Source: Selenomonas sp. AB3002 | Lineage (GTDB): Bacteria; Bacillota; Negativicutes; Selenomonadales; Selenomonadaceae | Direction of reading: 5' to 3' | Length of the DNA: 64,000 bases | NCBI RefSeq assembly: GCF_000702545.1 | Contig: NZ_JNIO01000008.1 | Coordinates: 1,054,001-1,118,000 of the forward strand | The notes under the pieces: generated by a model | Database searches by the model: none | Seen by the model: only the letters and a program-made list of their open reading frames with translations | Told to the model about the DNA's origin: nothing | Shown: in pieces, positions 27,662 to 35,770 of the stretch | How the letters are laid out: the number at the start of each line of letters is the position of its first letter | Numbering within the stretch: position 1 is the stretch's first letter | Position numbers and translations under genes: made by a program

Positions 27662-27853
27662 ATTATCCTGCCTCCTACAAAAACAGCGCCATCTTCTTAT
27701 CTGCCAAGACCTACCGATAAGAAAATGACGCTCCTCCCATTACCCGGTGGCAACAGGTGTCAACTCATATTATGTTTCATAGCATAGGGCAAAAGGACAA
27801 TTTTGTCAATGCATAGACCCAGGATGTATATTCGCAGGGCGGTATTACGGGTA

Positions 27854-28993
27854 TTACTTCAGATTTTTGTCAAAGAAGGCAGCCAGTTTGTCAAAGGGAA
27901 TCAGAGCTTTATTGTCATAAAGGTCAATATGGGATGCTCCTGGTACGATTACCAGTTCCTTATTGTCTCCCTGCAGCTTCTTGAAGGCATCTTCACCAAA
28001 GTAGCGGGAATGGGCTTTTTCGCCGTGAAGCACCAGCACAGCACTCTTGATTTCATCGGCATAGGAGAGAATCGGCATATTCATGAAGGAAAGAGCCGAA
28101 GTCTGATTCCAGCCGCCGTTGGAGTTCAGGGAACGGGGATGGTAGCCGCGCTCCGTTTTGTAATAGGTATAGTAATCCTTCACAAACCAGGGAGCATCTT
28201 CCGGCAGGACATCCGGCACACCGCCGGCATTTTTATAGAAACCGTTTTTGTAATCTTCGGTGCGCTGGGCATTCAGGGCTTCCCGATTGGCGTAGCGTTC
28301 CCTTTTCAAGGTTGCCTCGTCCTTGTCCCTGTCGAAATAGCCATTGGCAATTACCCGGCTCATATCGTACATGGTGGAAGCCACGGTAGCCTTGATGCGG
28401 GTATCGCTGGCCGCTGCATTGAGGGCCATGCCACCCCAGCCGCATATACCGATAATGCCGATACGGTCTTTATCCACATTTTCCTGGATGGACAGAAAAT
28501 CCACTGCTGCGGAAAAATCTTCGGTGTTGATGTCCGGCGAAGCCACATAACGGGGCTGGCCGCCACTTTCCCCGGTGAAGGACGGGTCAAAGGCAATGGT
28601 CAGATACCCACGCTCAGCCATTTCCTGGGCATAAAGGCCGGAAGACTGCTCCTTGACAGCGCCGAAGGGGCCGCTGACGGCCAGGGCAGGGAGCTTGCCT
28701 TTGGCATACCGGGGCACATACATATCAGCTGCCAGCGTAATGCCGTAACGGTTCACAAAAGTCACCTTGCGGTGGTCAACTTTGTCGCTCTTGGGAAAGA
28801 CCTTGTCCCACTCCTGGGTAAGCTGCAATTTTTCGGCTTTGATCATCCTGTCGCTTTTGACTTCTGCACTCTTCATACCTGCCGCTCCTTTATCTGCTGC
28901 CTGCACGCCATTTTCCATCAGGCCAAAGGACATCACTCCTGCCATCATGGCTGCCAGAACCATCTTCTTGCTTTTGATAATTTTCTTCAACAT
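27854..28993 (-). CDS. Exported alpha/beta hydrolase with Cys at the nucleophile position
   Basis: 379 residues with a signal peptide (MVLAAMMAGVMSFGLMENGV, then QA). The alpha/beta-hydrolase core is seen in LAVSGPFGAVKEQSSGLYAQ, a TIAFDPSFTGESGG strand-turn, and the nucleophile elbow IGICGWGGMAL, where Cys stands in place of Ser as in dienelactone hydrolases. A catalytic Asp is likely in the LVLHGEKAHSR region and the His in VPGASHIDLYD. It is related to the YcjY-like group. The substrate is unknown. GGAG precedes the ATG, and the gene stands alone. Confidence 0.8.
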   Translation of the reverse strand: MLKKIIKSKKMVLAAMMAGVMSFGLMENGVQAADKGAAGMKSAEVKSDRMIKAEKLQLTQEWDKVFPKSDKVDHRKVTFVNRYGITLAADMYVPRYAKGKLPALAVSGPFGAVKEQSSGLYAQEMAERGYLTIAFDPSFTGESGGQPRYVASPDINTEDFSAAVDFLSIQENVDKDRIGIIGICGWGGMALNAAASDTRIKATVASTMYDMSRVIANGYFDRDKDEATLKRERYANREALNAQRTEDYKNGFYKNAGGVPDVLPEDAPWFVKDYYTYYKTERGYHPRSLNSNGGWNQTSALSFMNMPILSYADEIKSAVLVLHGEKAHSRYFGEDAFKKLQGDNKELVIVPGASHIDLYDNKALIPFDKLAAFFDKNLK

Positions 28994-29166
28994 TTATATG
29001 CTCCTTTGCTTCACTTGCACCTTTTATCATTTAGCTTGATTACATTATAGCGATGATGTTCTGTAATTACCAATACTTATAAGAAATAGACAGCTATGCT
29101 TATCAGACATATAAATGCATAGATTTGCCTTCATCACAAAGCAGTCCTTTAAGCTTCGGCGTAATA

Positions 29167-29295
29167 TCACACAGGCCAAACAACTTTGTCCTTGCCATTC
29201 TTCGGCACCCAATCCAGCAGGAAGGAACGGAAGTTTTGACCAACTTTTGTGAGGACTGAAGATTTGACCCCAGCAAGGTATACGGTTTGACCATA
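29167..29295 (-). pseudogene. C-terminal remnant of a LysR-family regulator
   Basis: The reverse strand reads GQTVYLAGVKSSVLTKVGQN followed by FRSFLLDWVPKNGKDKVVWP and a stop. It aligns closely with the last 40 residues of the LysR protein encoded at 50491-51420 (GQTIYLAWDKTTVLTNASHN...). The rest of the gene is gone. The front of the remnant merges with the terminator of the chimeric fragment upstream. Confidence 0.65.
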
Positions 29296-29326
29296 TCCAG
29301 CAGCAATAGAAAACAGCAAAGAAAAT

Positions 29327-29360
29327 CCCCTGCCATTTGCATCTGGCAGGGGAATCAGGA
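29327..29360 (-). terminator. Intrinsic terminator
   Basis: CCCCTGCCA and TGGCAGGGG form a 9-base stem around 8 bases, and on the minus strand ATTTTCTTT follows. It lies about 20 bases after the stop at 29379 and was probably the terminator of the gene whose tail survives there. Confidence 0.65.
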
Positions 29361-29378
29361 CTGTTGACCTTCTTAAAT

Positions 29379-29645
29379 TCAAACCAGCAAGTTCTTGCCC
29401 AATTCATAAGCTGCTGCACACTGCTTAGGGAACATCTCTTCACGATAGGCAGCTTTGGCCTGGGGATCGAAGATCGAGGACTCATATTTGTCATAGTCGG
29501 TGAACTGTGTCGTATTGTACGCATAAAGAGTCTTGGTTTCCGCCTGCAGGATTGTACAATTGTTGTGCGTACACCCTACTGTTACTTCAACAAAGATGCT
29601 GTCCGCATCTGTTTGCGGACGTACAATCGGACCATGATAGTGCAT
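29379..29645 (-). pseudogene. Chimeric fragment: radical SAM N-terminus joined to a flavodoxin-like tail
   Basis: An open frame of 88 residues. Residues 1-30 (MHYHGPIVRPQTDADSIFVE, then VTVGCTHNNC) copy the N-terminus of the radical SAM protein encoded just upstream, up to the middle of its cluster motif. The rest (DPQAKAAYREEMFPKQCAAA and YELGKNLLV) reads like the C-terminal helix of flavodoxin/NADPH-dependent FMN reductase proteins. An in-frame deletion between two genes, the first a paralogue of the neighbour, explains it. Whether the product is made is unknown; the radical SAM half cannot be active. Confidence 0.6.
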
Positions 29646-29690
29646 GATGATTCCCCCGACACATACTATTTGGCAAACAAGATATTTATG

Positions 29691-30569
29691 TTAAATCATG
29701 CGGAGATTTTCCCGCCGCGAACGCAAGCCTTCTTCTCCGAAACGTCGAAAGATAGTTTCCAGAGTATCGAGCATCTTTTGCTTGTCATTCGGCAATTGCC
29801 CATAGATAGGCGTGATGATGGAAGCATTGGTCGCATCTATGGTCGTTTCTATCGTCAATTTACGCAAAAACGTCTGAAGTTCTTCAATTCGTTCGGCTTC
29901 CGTGGCTTCAACAAAAGTACCGTTTTTCACATCTTCCATGAGCGGAGTATCGGGAAAAAGAGTAAGCCCTGCCGCCATGACCCGAAACGGCGTGAGCTGG
30001 TTGATAACATCTGCTGTTTTTTCCGCATGGGAAAGACCGTAGCCGTGCCCGCCAAGACCACTCAGGAAAATGACGGCATAATCCATGCCTGCCTCCGTCA
30101 GTTTTCCCAGCTGTTCCACGATATCCTTTGCTTCATAACCTTTGTTCATGCGTTTTAACACAGCATCATCGCCGGATTCAATGCCAAATACGAGACGGTC
30201 ATACCCCATCCGGTGAAGTTCTTTGATTTGCTCAACCGACTTGTTCTTTACGCTGTCCACACGCCCATAGCCTCCGATGGACTGGACAAAAGGCAGGTAT
30301 TCGTGGATAAGCTCGGCAACGGTTTTCAACTTATCGAAAGTCAGCAGGAAGGGGTCGGCGCCCTGCAACCAGATGCGTGGGAAAGATACGCCATACTCCT
30401 TGAGTTCCTGCAAATCCTCTTTGACCTCATCCAATGGCGATACGCCAAAGGGCGCATCCTTGTAGTAGGTGCAGAACCGGCAGGCATTATGGGAACAGCC
30501 GGACGTTATTTGCAGGAAAACACTGTTCGCCTCATAAGGCGGACGTACAACGGTACTGGCAAAATGCAT
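29691..30569 (-). CDS. Radical SAM protein, Elp3/YgiQ-like subgroup
   Basis: 292 residues. The cluster motif is CSHNACRFC (C-x4-C-x2-C), in the pattern of the Elp3-like radical SAM group rather than C-x3-C-x2-C. A YGRVDSVKNKS segment and GIESGDDAVLKRMNKGY follow, typical of the barrel. HGYGLSHAEKTADVIN lies further on. AAGGAG precedes the ATG at 30569; the longer frame lacks a site. An ArsR-type regulator gene ends 83 bases upstream on the same strand, so they form a likely operon. Substrate unknown. Confidence 0.85.
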   Translation of the reverse strand: MHFASTVVRPPYEANSVFLQITSGCSHNACRFCTYYKDAPFGVSPLDEVKEDLQELKEYGVSFPRIWLQGADPFLLTFDKLKTVAELIHEYLPFVQSIGGYGRVDSVKNKSVEQIKELHRMGYDRLVFGIESGDDAVLKRMNKGYEAKDIVEQLGKLTEAGMDYAVIFLSGLGGHGYGLSHAEKTADVINQLTPFRVMAAGLTLFPDTPLMEDVKNGTFVEATEAERIEELQTFLRKLTIETTIDATNASIITPIYGQLPNDKQKMLDTLETIFRRFGEEGLRSRRENLRMI

Positions 30570-30652
30570 GATACAACACTCCTTAATAAATCTATATATC
30601 GCTTTTTTTAGATATAAATATTTCTTAAAAAAGGGCAGTTGATTCTGCCCTT

Positions 30653-30967
30653 TCACAGATTGCTCTTGACATACTCGCCAAATTCACGGATTGTTTCTTC
30701 ATTGCGTTGGTAGTATGTCCACTTGCCTATGCGCGCGGCTTTCAATAGCCCAGCACGCTGAAGAATGTCAAGATAATGGGACACCGTGGACTGGGAAATC
30801 CCCGCTTTCTCCTGAATGCTGCCGACACACACGCCTCCTGTCCATGTGCTGCCATCCGGCAAATGCAGTCCTTGCGGTGGGAAATGCTTTTCCGGCTCTT
30901 TCAACCATTCCATGATATTCAAACGTATTTCGTTCGCCAAGGCTTTGTAAATTTCTAATGTGTTCAT
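30653..30967 (-). CDS. ArsR/SmtB-family transcriptional regulator
   Basis: 104 residues. Helix-turn-helix segments are LEIYKALANEIRLNIMEWL and KAGISQSTVSHYLDILQRAG, followed by the wing KAARIGKWTYYQRN. Compared with classical ArsR there is an inserted loop of about 20 residues after the second helix (HFPPQGLHLPDGSTWTGGV). A single Cys lies in that loop region (GVCVGS), and the ELCVCDL metal box is missing, so the signal is probably not a metal. It precedes the radical SAM gene. Confidence 0.85.
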   Translation of the reverse strand: MNTLEIYKALANEIRLNIMEWLKEPEKHFPPQGLHLPDGSTWTGGVCVGSIQEKAGISQSTVSHYLDILQRAGLLKAARIGKWTYYQRNEETIREFGEYVKSNL

Positions 30968-31033
30968 GCCTATATTGTATCTTGTTTTCGCGATATGTCA
31001 ATGATTTTTTTTAACAACTTCGGCAAAACATTT

Positions 31034-31300
31034 TTATCGCGCGGAAAGTCCGGCTTCTCCATGATGGGTAATATAACCTGCCGCAAGGAACAGGAAACTT
31101 GTGCCAAGACCAATGAAAAGGGGCGGAACCGGACTGTCGACGATAACAGCTATCACTGCTACGGCTGTAGATATTGTCATTGAGAGAATTGCACAGTGGG
31201 AGCCAACGGCGTGCTGTCGAAAAATTGTCAGGGTAAGGGGAAGGAAGATGCCGCCTCTTAAGGCCATAGACATATAATTCCAAAGCAATACCTGAGCTAT
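31034..31300 (-). pseudogene. C-terminal remnant of a sodium:solute symporter
   Basis: The reverse strand reads LLWNYMSMALRGGIFLPLTL followed by TIFRQHAVGSHCAILSMTIS and two more hydrophobic stretches. Alternation of a GA/GG-containing helix with a W/F-K-like loop is typical of the last helices of SSS-family (PutP-like) transporters. The upstream part of the frame has no such character, and most of the gene is missing. The rest of the 690-base region between the ArsR gene and the next hydrolase shows only the short repeat at 31473. Confidence 0.45.
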
Positions 31301-31472
31301 GCGCTTTCTCGCATAGCCCAAAATTTTATTCAATTTTGGGAAACACGACAAGAGGGACACGGGCATAGCACATAAAGAAGTTAGGCTCCCAAACTCTATA
31401 GCAAATCTCCCATTGCATTGTACATTAAATTTGTATTGTCGTCCCATCCCGGAACATCATGGTCAGCTGCCT

Positions 31473-31488
31473 ATCGTTAAGCGAGTAT
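31473..31488. repeat. Dispersed 16-base repeat, copy 1
   Basis: ATCGTTAAGCGAGTAT occurs here and again at 42431-42446 in the same orientation, followed in both places after a few bases by GAAGCC. Both copies lie in debris next to transporter remnants. They flank the interval that contains the hydrolase, padC/padR and the FtsZ-like cassette. Confidence 0.5.
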
Positions 31489-31691
31489 CGCTCGGAAGCC
31501 ACAGTATTCTAAAAAATTTTTAGGCTATTTTCCCTCTGTCAACTATGATGGTGAACCCTTTGCATGCACTCCACGAATTTATCAAGCGCCGGATTGGTAT
31601 TTTTTTCCTGCCAGATGGCAGCCACCCCCAAAGATCCCCCAGCAAGAATCCAATGGTTATCTTGGGGGCATCCATTAAGATAGCAGGGAGC

Positions 31692-32792
31692 TCAATACTC
31701 CACGCCCAGCTGGCGGCACAGCCAGCGCATCATGGCTTTGTTGGTATCTTCCCCCTGATAGCCATGAGGAGCTTTGGAGTTGCAGACAAAGAAATTCTCC
31801 ACCCCAGCATCGGTCAAGGCTTTCTGCAGGCTGAGGCTCTGCTGGATGGGCACCAGCGAATCATGACCACCATGGGCAATAAAGAAAGGCGGCGCAGCTT
31901 TCGTCACCTGATAGACGGGGCTGCCCAGTTTGGCCAACTCTACCATCTGCCAGTAGGGTGAGGACTTGTCTCCCGCCTCATCTACCTTGCGCAGGGTGCC
32001 TACCCCCTCCCCTTCTCCTGTAAAGCCCAGGAGCACAGACTCCATAGCCCGGACGGAATCATGGGTTTCTGCCGCCTCAGCAGGGTCCTGCAAAGCAGGG
32101 CTCATTTCCGGGGCCATGGTCAGCAGATTGGTGGGGCCATAGTAGTCCACGCAGGCCTTCACGCTGCTGCTGAAAGCAAGGTTGCCGCCCTCGTCCCCCT
32201 CCAACGCCTGATTGCCGCTGGTCAGGGCCAGCTCGGCTGCCAGATGGGCACCGGCGGAGCTTCCCGCTATGGCCATGCGTTCTGCGTCCAGGCCATACTC
32301 ATCTGCATGGGCGCGGACAAAACGCACTGCCGCTTTCACATCATAGATCTGGGCGGGAAAAGCAGCTTCGCTGTTCAGCCGGTAATCTACGGACACAAAG
32401 GCAATGCCATGGTTCAGCACATCCTTGAAGACCTTGTATGTGGAGGCATTGTCACTGGCCATCAGCCCTGCCTGCCCGCTTGCCTGAGCCTGGGGCACGT
32501 TCTTGGCATCATCACCTTCATACGAGCCCCTGGCCCAGCCACCCCCGTGGACATAAATCAGGACCGGCACTTTGCCCTTGGCCTTGGGCGGCACAAAGAC
32601 ATTCATGCGGAGCTTTCGGTCTGCGCCGTCAGCATTTTTCACCTCTGCCACCAGCACATCCCGATAAGTGGGCGGCATCTGCACCAAATCATCCGCCCTG
32701 GCTCCCGCCTCGCAGCCTGCCCCCAAAGGTGCTGCTACCGCCAGCGACAGCAAGGCCGCCAGGGCCAGTTTCTTCACTCTGCCTACTTTCAT
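31692..32792 (-). CDS. Exported esterase/lipase, alpha/beta hydrolase (BD-FAE/HSL-like)
   Basis: 366 residues with a signal peptide (LALAALLSLAVAAPLGAGC, cleavage near AGARA). The oxyanion motif is VHGGGWARGS, the nucleophile elbow IAGSSAGAHLAAELAL, the catalytic His is in FIAHGGHDSLVPIQQSL or in KAPHGYQGED. These features fit carbohydrate-ester or carboxyl esterases of the hormone-sensitive-lipase type. It is followed by no gene on the same strand and preceded by padC by 29 bases, so it is likely co-transcribed with phenolic acid decarboxylase. A role in freeing hydroxycinnamic acids from plant esters is an attractive inference. Confidence 0.85.
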   Translation of the reverse strand: MKVGRVKKLALAALLSLAVAAPLGAGCEAGARADDLVQMPPTYRDVLVAEVKNADGADRKLRMNVFVPPKAKGKVPVLIYVHGGGWARGSYEGDDAKNVPQAQASGQAGLMASDNASTYKVFKDVLNHGIAFVSVDYRLNSEAAFPAQIYDVKAAVRFVRAHADEYGLDAERMAIAGSSAGAHLAAELALTSGNQALEGDEGGNLAFSSSVKACVDYYGPTNLLTMAPEMSPALQDPAEAAETHDSVRAMESVLLGFTGEGEGVGTLRKVDEAGDKSSPYWQMVELAKLGSPVYQVTKAAPPFFIAHGGHDSLVPIQQSLSLQKALTDAGVENFFVCNSKAPHGYQGEDTNKAMMRWLCRQLGVEY

Positions 32793-32821
32793 AGGATTAC
32801 CTCCTGCACTCTACCTTGTCC

Positions 32822-33352
32822 TTACTTCTTGATACGCTTGTAGTCGGCGTCAAAATACTTTCCTGCTCGGATATCGTCCGTCATGCCCTTGTAGGGAGCC
32901 TCGGCAATGACCTCCTCGTTGTTCTGCCCGGCCTTGCCCATGTAGGTGATCTTGGCGAACTCCGGCACCAGATACTTGGGATAATTCTCGTACTTCTCCC
33001 TTGATTCCTTCATGAGTTCAATATGTTCGTTCTGGAAGCAAACCGTAATCTCAGGATGATCCTGCACCCACTTAGGGAAGAAGATCACGCCGTGCATGAT
33101 ATGCTCGTTGGGCATGAAATCCAAAGCCACATCCGTGCCGGTGGGCTCCGTCCAGGTAACCTTGTACACCCCATCGGTGAGCTTCACGATATTGGCCTCC
33201 TGGTCTTTCACCCAGCGGCCAGCCACCATGCCGCCGTGGATGCGGTAATCCACCGTGTGGTCATTCTTGGCATACCACTCATACTCCCAGCCGTTGTCGT
33301 AAGTATAGATAAAGTGAGTGCCCAGAAAATCGTCCAGTTCTTTGAATTCCAT
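32822..33352 (-). CDS. padC: Phenolic acid decarboxylase
   Basis: 176 residues, normal length. Family motifs in order: [32 protein letters not shown] with the Arg/Tyr of the active site, [18 protein letters not shown], and [11 protein letters not shown]. The enzyme removes CO2 from ferulic, p-coumaric or caffeic acid to give vinylphenols and protects the cell from these plant acids. AAAGGGG lies eight bases before the ATG at 33352. A PadR regulator gene is divergent, and two ATGT-N8-ACAT operators lie in the gap. Transcription probably reads on into the esterase. Confidence 0.93.
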   Translation of the reverse strand: MEFKELDDFLGTHFIYTYDNGWEYEWYAKNDHTVDYRIHGGMVAGRWVKDQEANIVKLTDGVYKVTWTEPTGTDVALDFMPNEHIMHGVIFFPKWVQDHPEITVCFQNEHIELMKESREKYENYPKYLVPEFAKITYMGKAGQNNEEVIAEAPYKGMTDDIRAGKYFDADYKRIKK

Positions 33353-33375
33353 CAGAAATGCCCCTTTCAGCAATC

Positions 33376-33391
33376 ATGTATATATTTACAT
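33376..33391. promoter_or_regulatory. PadR operator 1
   Basis: ATGTATATATTTACAT fits the ATGT-N8-ACAT dyad known for PadR of Bacillus subtilis. It lies 24 bases before the padC start, where a bound repressor would block the promoter or the start of transcription. Confidence 0.8.
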
Positions 33392-33440
33392 ATTCTTTAC
33401 GTCTGTTATAATACCCCTTTCCCAAAGCTTTGTCAACATT

Positions 33441-33456
33441 ATGTAAATAAATACAT
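33441..33456. promoter_or_regulatory. PadR operator 2
   Basis: ATGTAAATAAATACAT is a second exact ATGT-N8-ACAT dyad, 65 bases from the first and 60 bases before padR. Spacing of about six helical turns puts both sites on one face of the DNA. Confidence 0.8.
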
Positions 33457-33516
33457 GTAAAGATTTTCTTCATGTGATATACTGGGGTCAACAAGAGAGA
33501 AAGAAAGGTGATCTGC

Positions 33517-34062
33517 ATGGCACAGAAGAACGTGCTGAAATACATCATCCTGGGCATGCTGGCCCACAGGGAGCTGGCAGGCTACGATATCAAGAAACTG
33601 TTCGAGGAAGAGCTGGGAGATTTCTGGTACTCCAACCACAGCCAGATTTACCCGGAGCTGCGCCGCCTGGAAGAAGAAGGCTTCATTGCTTCCCATACAG
33701 AGCTGGTGGGAAAGAAGCTGGAAAAGAAATTCTACCGCATAACAAAAAGCGGACAGCAGCTGCTGTCCGCCTGGATGGAAGAACCCCTGAATCCCCCGGT
33801 GCCCACCAGGGACGAATTCACCATGAAACTATACCTGATAAATTCAGCCAAAGACCCGCTGGTGCCCCGTCTCTTTCAAGAAGAAATCTGCCGCCACGAG
33901 GAAAAACTCCAATACCTGCAAGCCCGCTGGCAGCTGCTCTTCGCCGACGAAGCAGCCAGACAGGAGCACTACGGCCACCGCTGCATCCTCCAACAGGCCA
34001 TCCTAAGGGAAAAGCAACGGCTGGAATGGCTCCGCCAGGAATATGCGGCACTGAAGCAGTAA
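33517..34062 (+). CDS. padR: PadR-family regulator
   Basis: 181 residues. The winged helix is ILGMLAHRELAGYDIKKLFE and SQIYPELRRLEEEGFIASH with wing KKFYRITKSGQQLL. A coiled C-terminal dimerisation half follows, as in PadR subfamily 1. AAAGGTG precedes the ATG at 33517. It is divergent from padC and should repress it until a phenolic acid binds. Length and layout match the Bacillus and Lactobacillus pair. Confidence 0.92.
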   Translation: MAQKNVLKYIILGMLAHRELAGYDIKKLFEEELGDFWYSNHSQIYPELRRLEEEGFIASHTELVGKKLEKKFYRITKSGQQLLSAWMEEPLNPPVPTRDEFTMKLYLINSAKDPLVPRLFQEEICRHEEKLQYLQARWQLLFADEAARQEHYGHRCILQQAILREKQRLEWLRQEYAALKQ

Positions 34063-34119
34063 CGCTTCAAACCTTTCCCTTGCCCCTTTGGCGAGGATTT
34101 TGCCCCCCTAAACTGGACA

Positions 34120-34869
34120 TCATGTTTGCGTCGGACGCTTCCCCGTCAATATTTCTTCCATGATTAACTTCGGCATATCCTCCATATCCGGCGTTGGATT
34201 GAATCTTCTTGGATTATATTCCTCCATGGATAAATCATAGGCTACCACATCCATCGTTTCCGAAAACCAACACCAATCGTCATCGTCATTTTCTCGTGCG
34301 GAATCGTAAAGTTCTTGGTATTCGGGACAATTATTCAGTCCCGGCAGTTTATGCTTGGGTGTCTCTCGCAAGAGCCGATATAGTTTTTCGGCATATTCGT
34401 CAAAACGCTCCCCATCATAGTGCAATCTTACAAAGACCGTGACCCGCAAAGCGTCGCCCAATTTCTCATCAAGATGAGCACCGAGAATAATCTTTGCATT
34501 GGGAGCAACTTCACGAAGAGTGGAAACTGCTTCGGCGGCTGTGGACGAATCTACTTTACCAGTGCCGCCTAAAATGTGAACGAGTATATTTTTTGATTTT
34601 GTGATTTTTTTAGATTTACCCTTGGACACCGCCTCTTTCGCAGCAAGGACGGCGGCATTTTCTCCCGTAGCTTCTGCTTCCCCCATGTAAACATCACCGT
34701 TAAAATGCTTAAATGGGTCGAGCTCTACCTCGTCTAATGAAATCAACCCCGGTCTTGTGAAAATGGCAGCCATTCTATTGTAGAATCTCCTATAATATTT
34801 GCCTTCATCGCCACTAAAAACACCACTATCGGCTGACACATATCTCGACTTCAAAAGTTTTGCTCCCAT
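34120..34869 (-). CDS. FtsZ/tubulin-like protein lacking the GTPase domain (protein B)
   Basis: 249 residues. Residues 36-140 follow the second half of FtsZ closely: FTRPGLISLDEVEL in place of ITRPGLMNVDFADV, then TGENAAVLAAKEAVSKG, ILVHILGGTGKVDSSTAAEA, and NAKIILGAHLDEKLGDALRV with TVFV. Only about 35 residues precede this, so the N-terminal nucleotide-binding half with its GGGTGTG loop is missing. A 100-residue acidic C-terminal part ends the protein and is unlike FtsZ. GGGAGG lies before the ATG. It is the last gene of the cassette 34120-40946, 20 bases after the small membrane protein. The similarity was judged by eye; function is unknown. Confidence 0.65.
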   Translation of the reverse strand: MGAKLLKSRYVSADSGVFSGDEGKYYRRFYNRMAAIFTRPGLISLDEVELDPFKHFNGDVYMGEAEATGENAAVLAAKEAVSKGKSKKITKSKNILVHILGGTGKVDSSTAAEAVSTLREVAPNAKIILGAHLDEKLGDALRVTVFVRLHYDGERFDEYAEKLYRLLRETPKHKLPGLNNCPEYQELYDSARENDDDDWCWFSETMDVVAYDLSMEEYNPRRFNPTPDMEDMPKLIMEEILTGKRPTQT

Positions 34870-34889
34870 GCAGACAGCCTCCCCATAAA

Positions 34890-35186
34890 TTACTTGTCAC
34901 GGTTATTCCAAAGAAGTCCGGCAAGCAGTCCCAACAAAAACAATTTGCCATCATGCCTCATGGCTCGTTCCTCATCGCTGACATTGAGATAGTAAAGCAG
35001 ACTGACGGCTTTTTGCCAGCAGGCAAAGGCAAGACTTAGCAAAAGAATGACACCGATCAAATGATACAATGGCTCAATGTCCTCAGACATAAGCAGTATA
35101 TAGTCACACACGAGAACAAAAAATCCGAGGCATAACAGGAAAATAGAGAGGCAAATATCGAACAACTTACGACCGAGGCTTTTCAT
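34890..35186 (-). CDS. Small membrane protein
   Basis: 98 residues with two long membrane helices (DICLSIFLLCLGFFVLVCDY and LIGVILLLSLAFACW) and a weaker third near the C-terminus (KLFLLGLLAGLLW). A charged loop SDEERAMRHDGK separates them. Not recognised. It lies between a secreted protein and FtsZ-like protein B with gaps of 18 and 20 bases. A decayed second copy of its 3' part lies at 35703-35770, upstream of the secreted-protein gene. It may anchor the FtsZ-like proteins at the membrane. Confidence 0.65.
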   Translation of the reverse strand: MKSLGRKLFDICLSIFLLCLGFFVLVCDYILLMSEDIEPLYHLIGVILLLSLAFACWQKAVSLLYYLNVSDEERAMRHDGKLFLLGLLAGLLWNNRDK

Positions 35187-35204
35187 GTTGGCTCACATCC
35201 CTTA

Positions 35205-35657
35205 TCACAGAGTCTTCCCTTGTCCCTGCCGCTCGATTTTTTGTCGGTACTTCCATAGTGGCAATGCTTTTTTGAATGCCAAATCAAAGCCTGATTTTTC
35301 TTCATAGGTCAGCTCATGTTTTAGCACATCAGCTTCAATAAAGTCTAATTCTATGTGATTTTCTGACCGCCAGTTACGATGGATATACAATGTTTTTTCC
35401 TTGGAGTTAATGGTGACAAGATATAGGAAAATCGGCTCCGTATCATAGGCGGTTTCCACTTGGTAGAGCAGAGTCATCTTGCCGCTTTCCTCGTCATATT
35501 CAATCGACCATGGATAGATGGAGTATTCCTCATAGTGACCATCTACCACCCGCCCCGTAACACGGGTCGGAAATCCCTTGGGCTGATTGGCGGCGTATGC
35601 GACAAGAGGGAAGATAAAATAAATGGCAGATAAAACGACCAAAATGAACTTTTTCAT
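35205..35657 (-). CDS. Exported protein of unknown function
   Basis: 150 residues with a signal peptide (MKKFILVVLSAIYFIFPLVA, then YA). The mature part has alternating polar and aromatic residues, suggesting a beta-sandwich (YSIYPWSIEYDEESG, MTLLYQVETAY, TLYIHRNWRSENH). It resembles small exported proteins of unknown role in related bacteria in general style only. GGTGATG precedes the ATG. It is part of the cassette with the FtsZ-like genes. Confidence 0.6.
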   Translation of the reverse strand: MKKFILVVLSAIYFIFPLVAYAANQPKGFPTRVTGRVVDGHYEEYSIYPWSIEYDEESGKMTLLYQVETAYDTEPIFLYLVTINSKEKTLYIHRNWRSENHIELDFIEADVLKHELTYEEKSGFDLAFKKALPLWKYRQKIERQGQGKTL

Positions 35658-35702
35658 AAGGCATCACCATCCATCTTTCATCCATCGATTTGATTGTCAA
35701 CA

Positions 35703-35770
35703 AAGATCATCATGCCTCATGGCTCATTACTCATTGATGATATTGAGTACGTGAAGCGAATATCGAACGT
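35703..35770 (-). pseudogene. Decayed partial copy of the small membrane protein gene
   Basis: The stretch CATCATGCCTCATGGCTC and the next 35 bases match 34950-35005, inside the membrane protein gene, at about 75 percent by eye. Read in frame it gives LHVLNIINE, two stops, then AMRHDD, compared with LYYLNVSDEERAMRHDG in the intact gene. A tandem duplication of the FtsZ-like/membrane module followed by decay explains it. Confidence 0.6.

Noticed and set aside
27688-27733. Imperfect hairpin upstream of the PPOX remnant, considered as a riboswitch
   Set aside because: Stem has several mismatches and no conserved core of a known class was seen.
27803-29050. Plus-strand frame of 415 codons over the alpha/beta hydrolase gene
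   Set aside because: Antisense to a protein with signal peptide and a clear nucleophile elbow; no family features of its own.
29045-29524. Reverse frame of 159 codons in the debris region
   Set aside because: It crosses the terminator and the LysR and flavodoxin-like remnants in a third frame and has no protein-like pattern.
33474-34163. Second plus-strand frame overlapping padR
   Set aside because: Pro/Arg-rich, overlaps a well-supported PadR gene in another frame.
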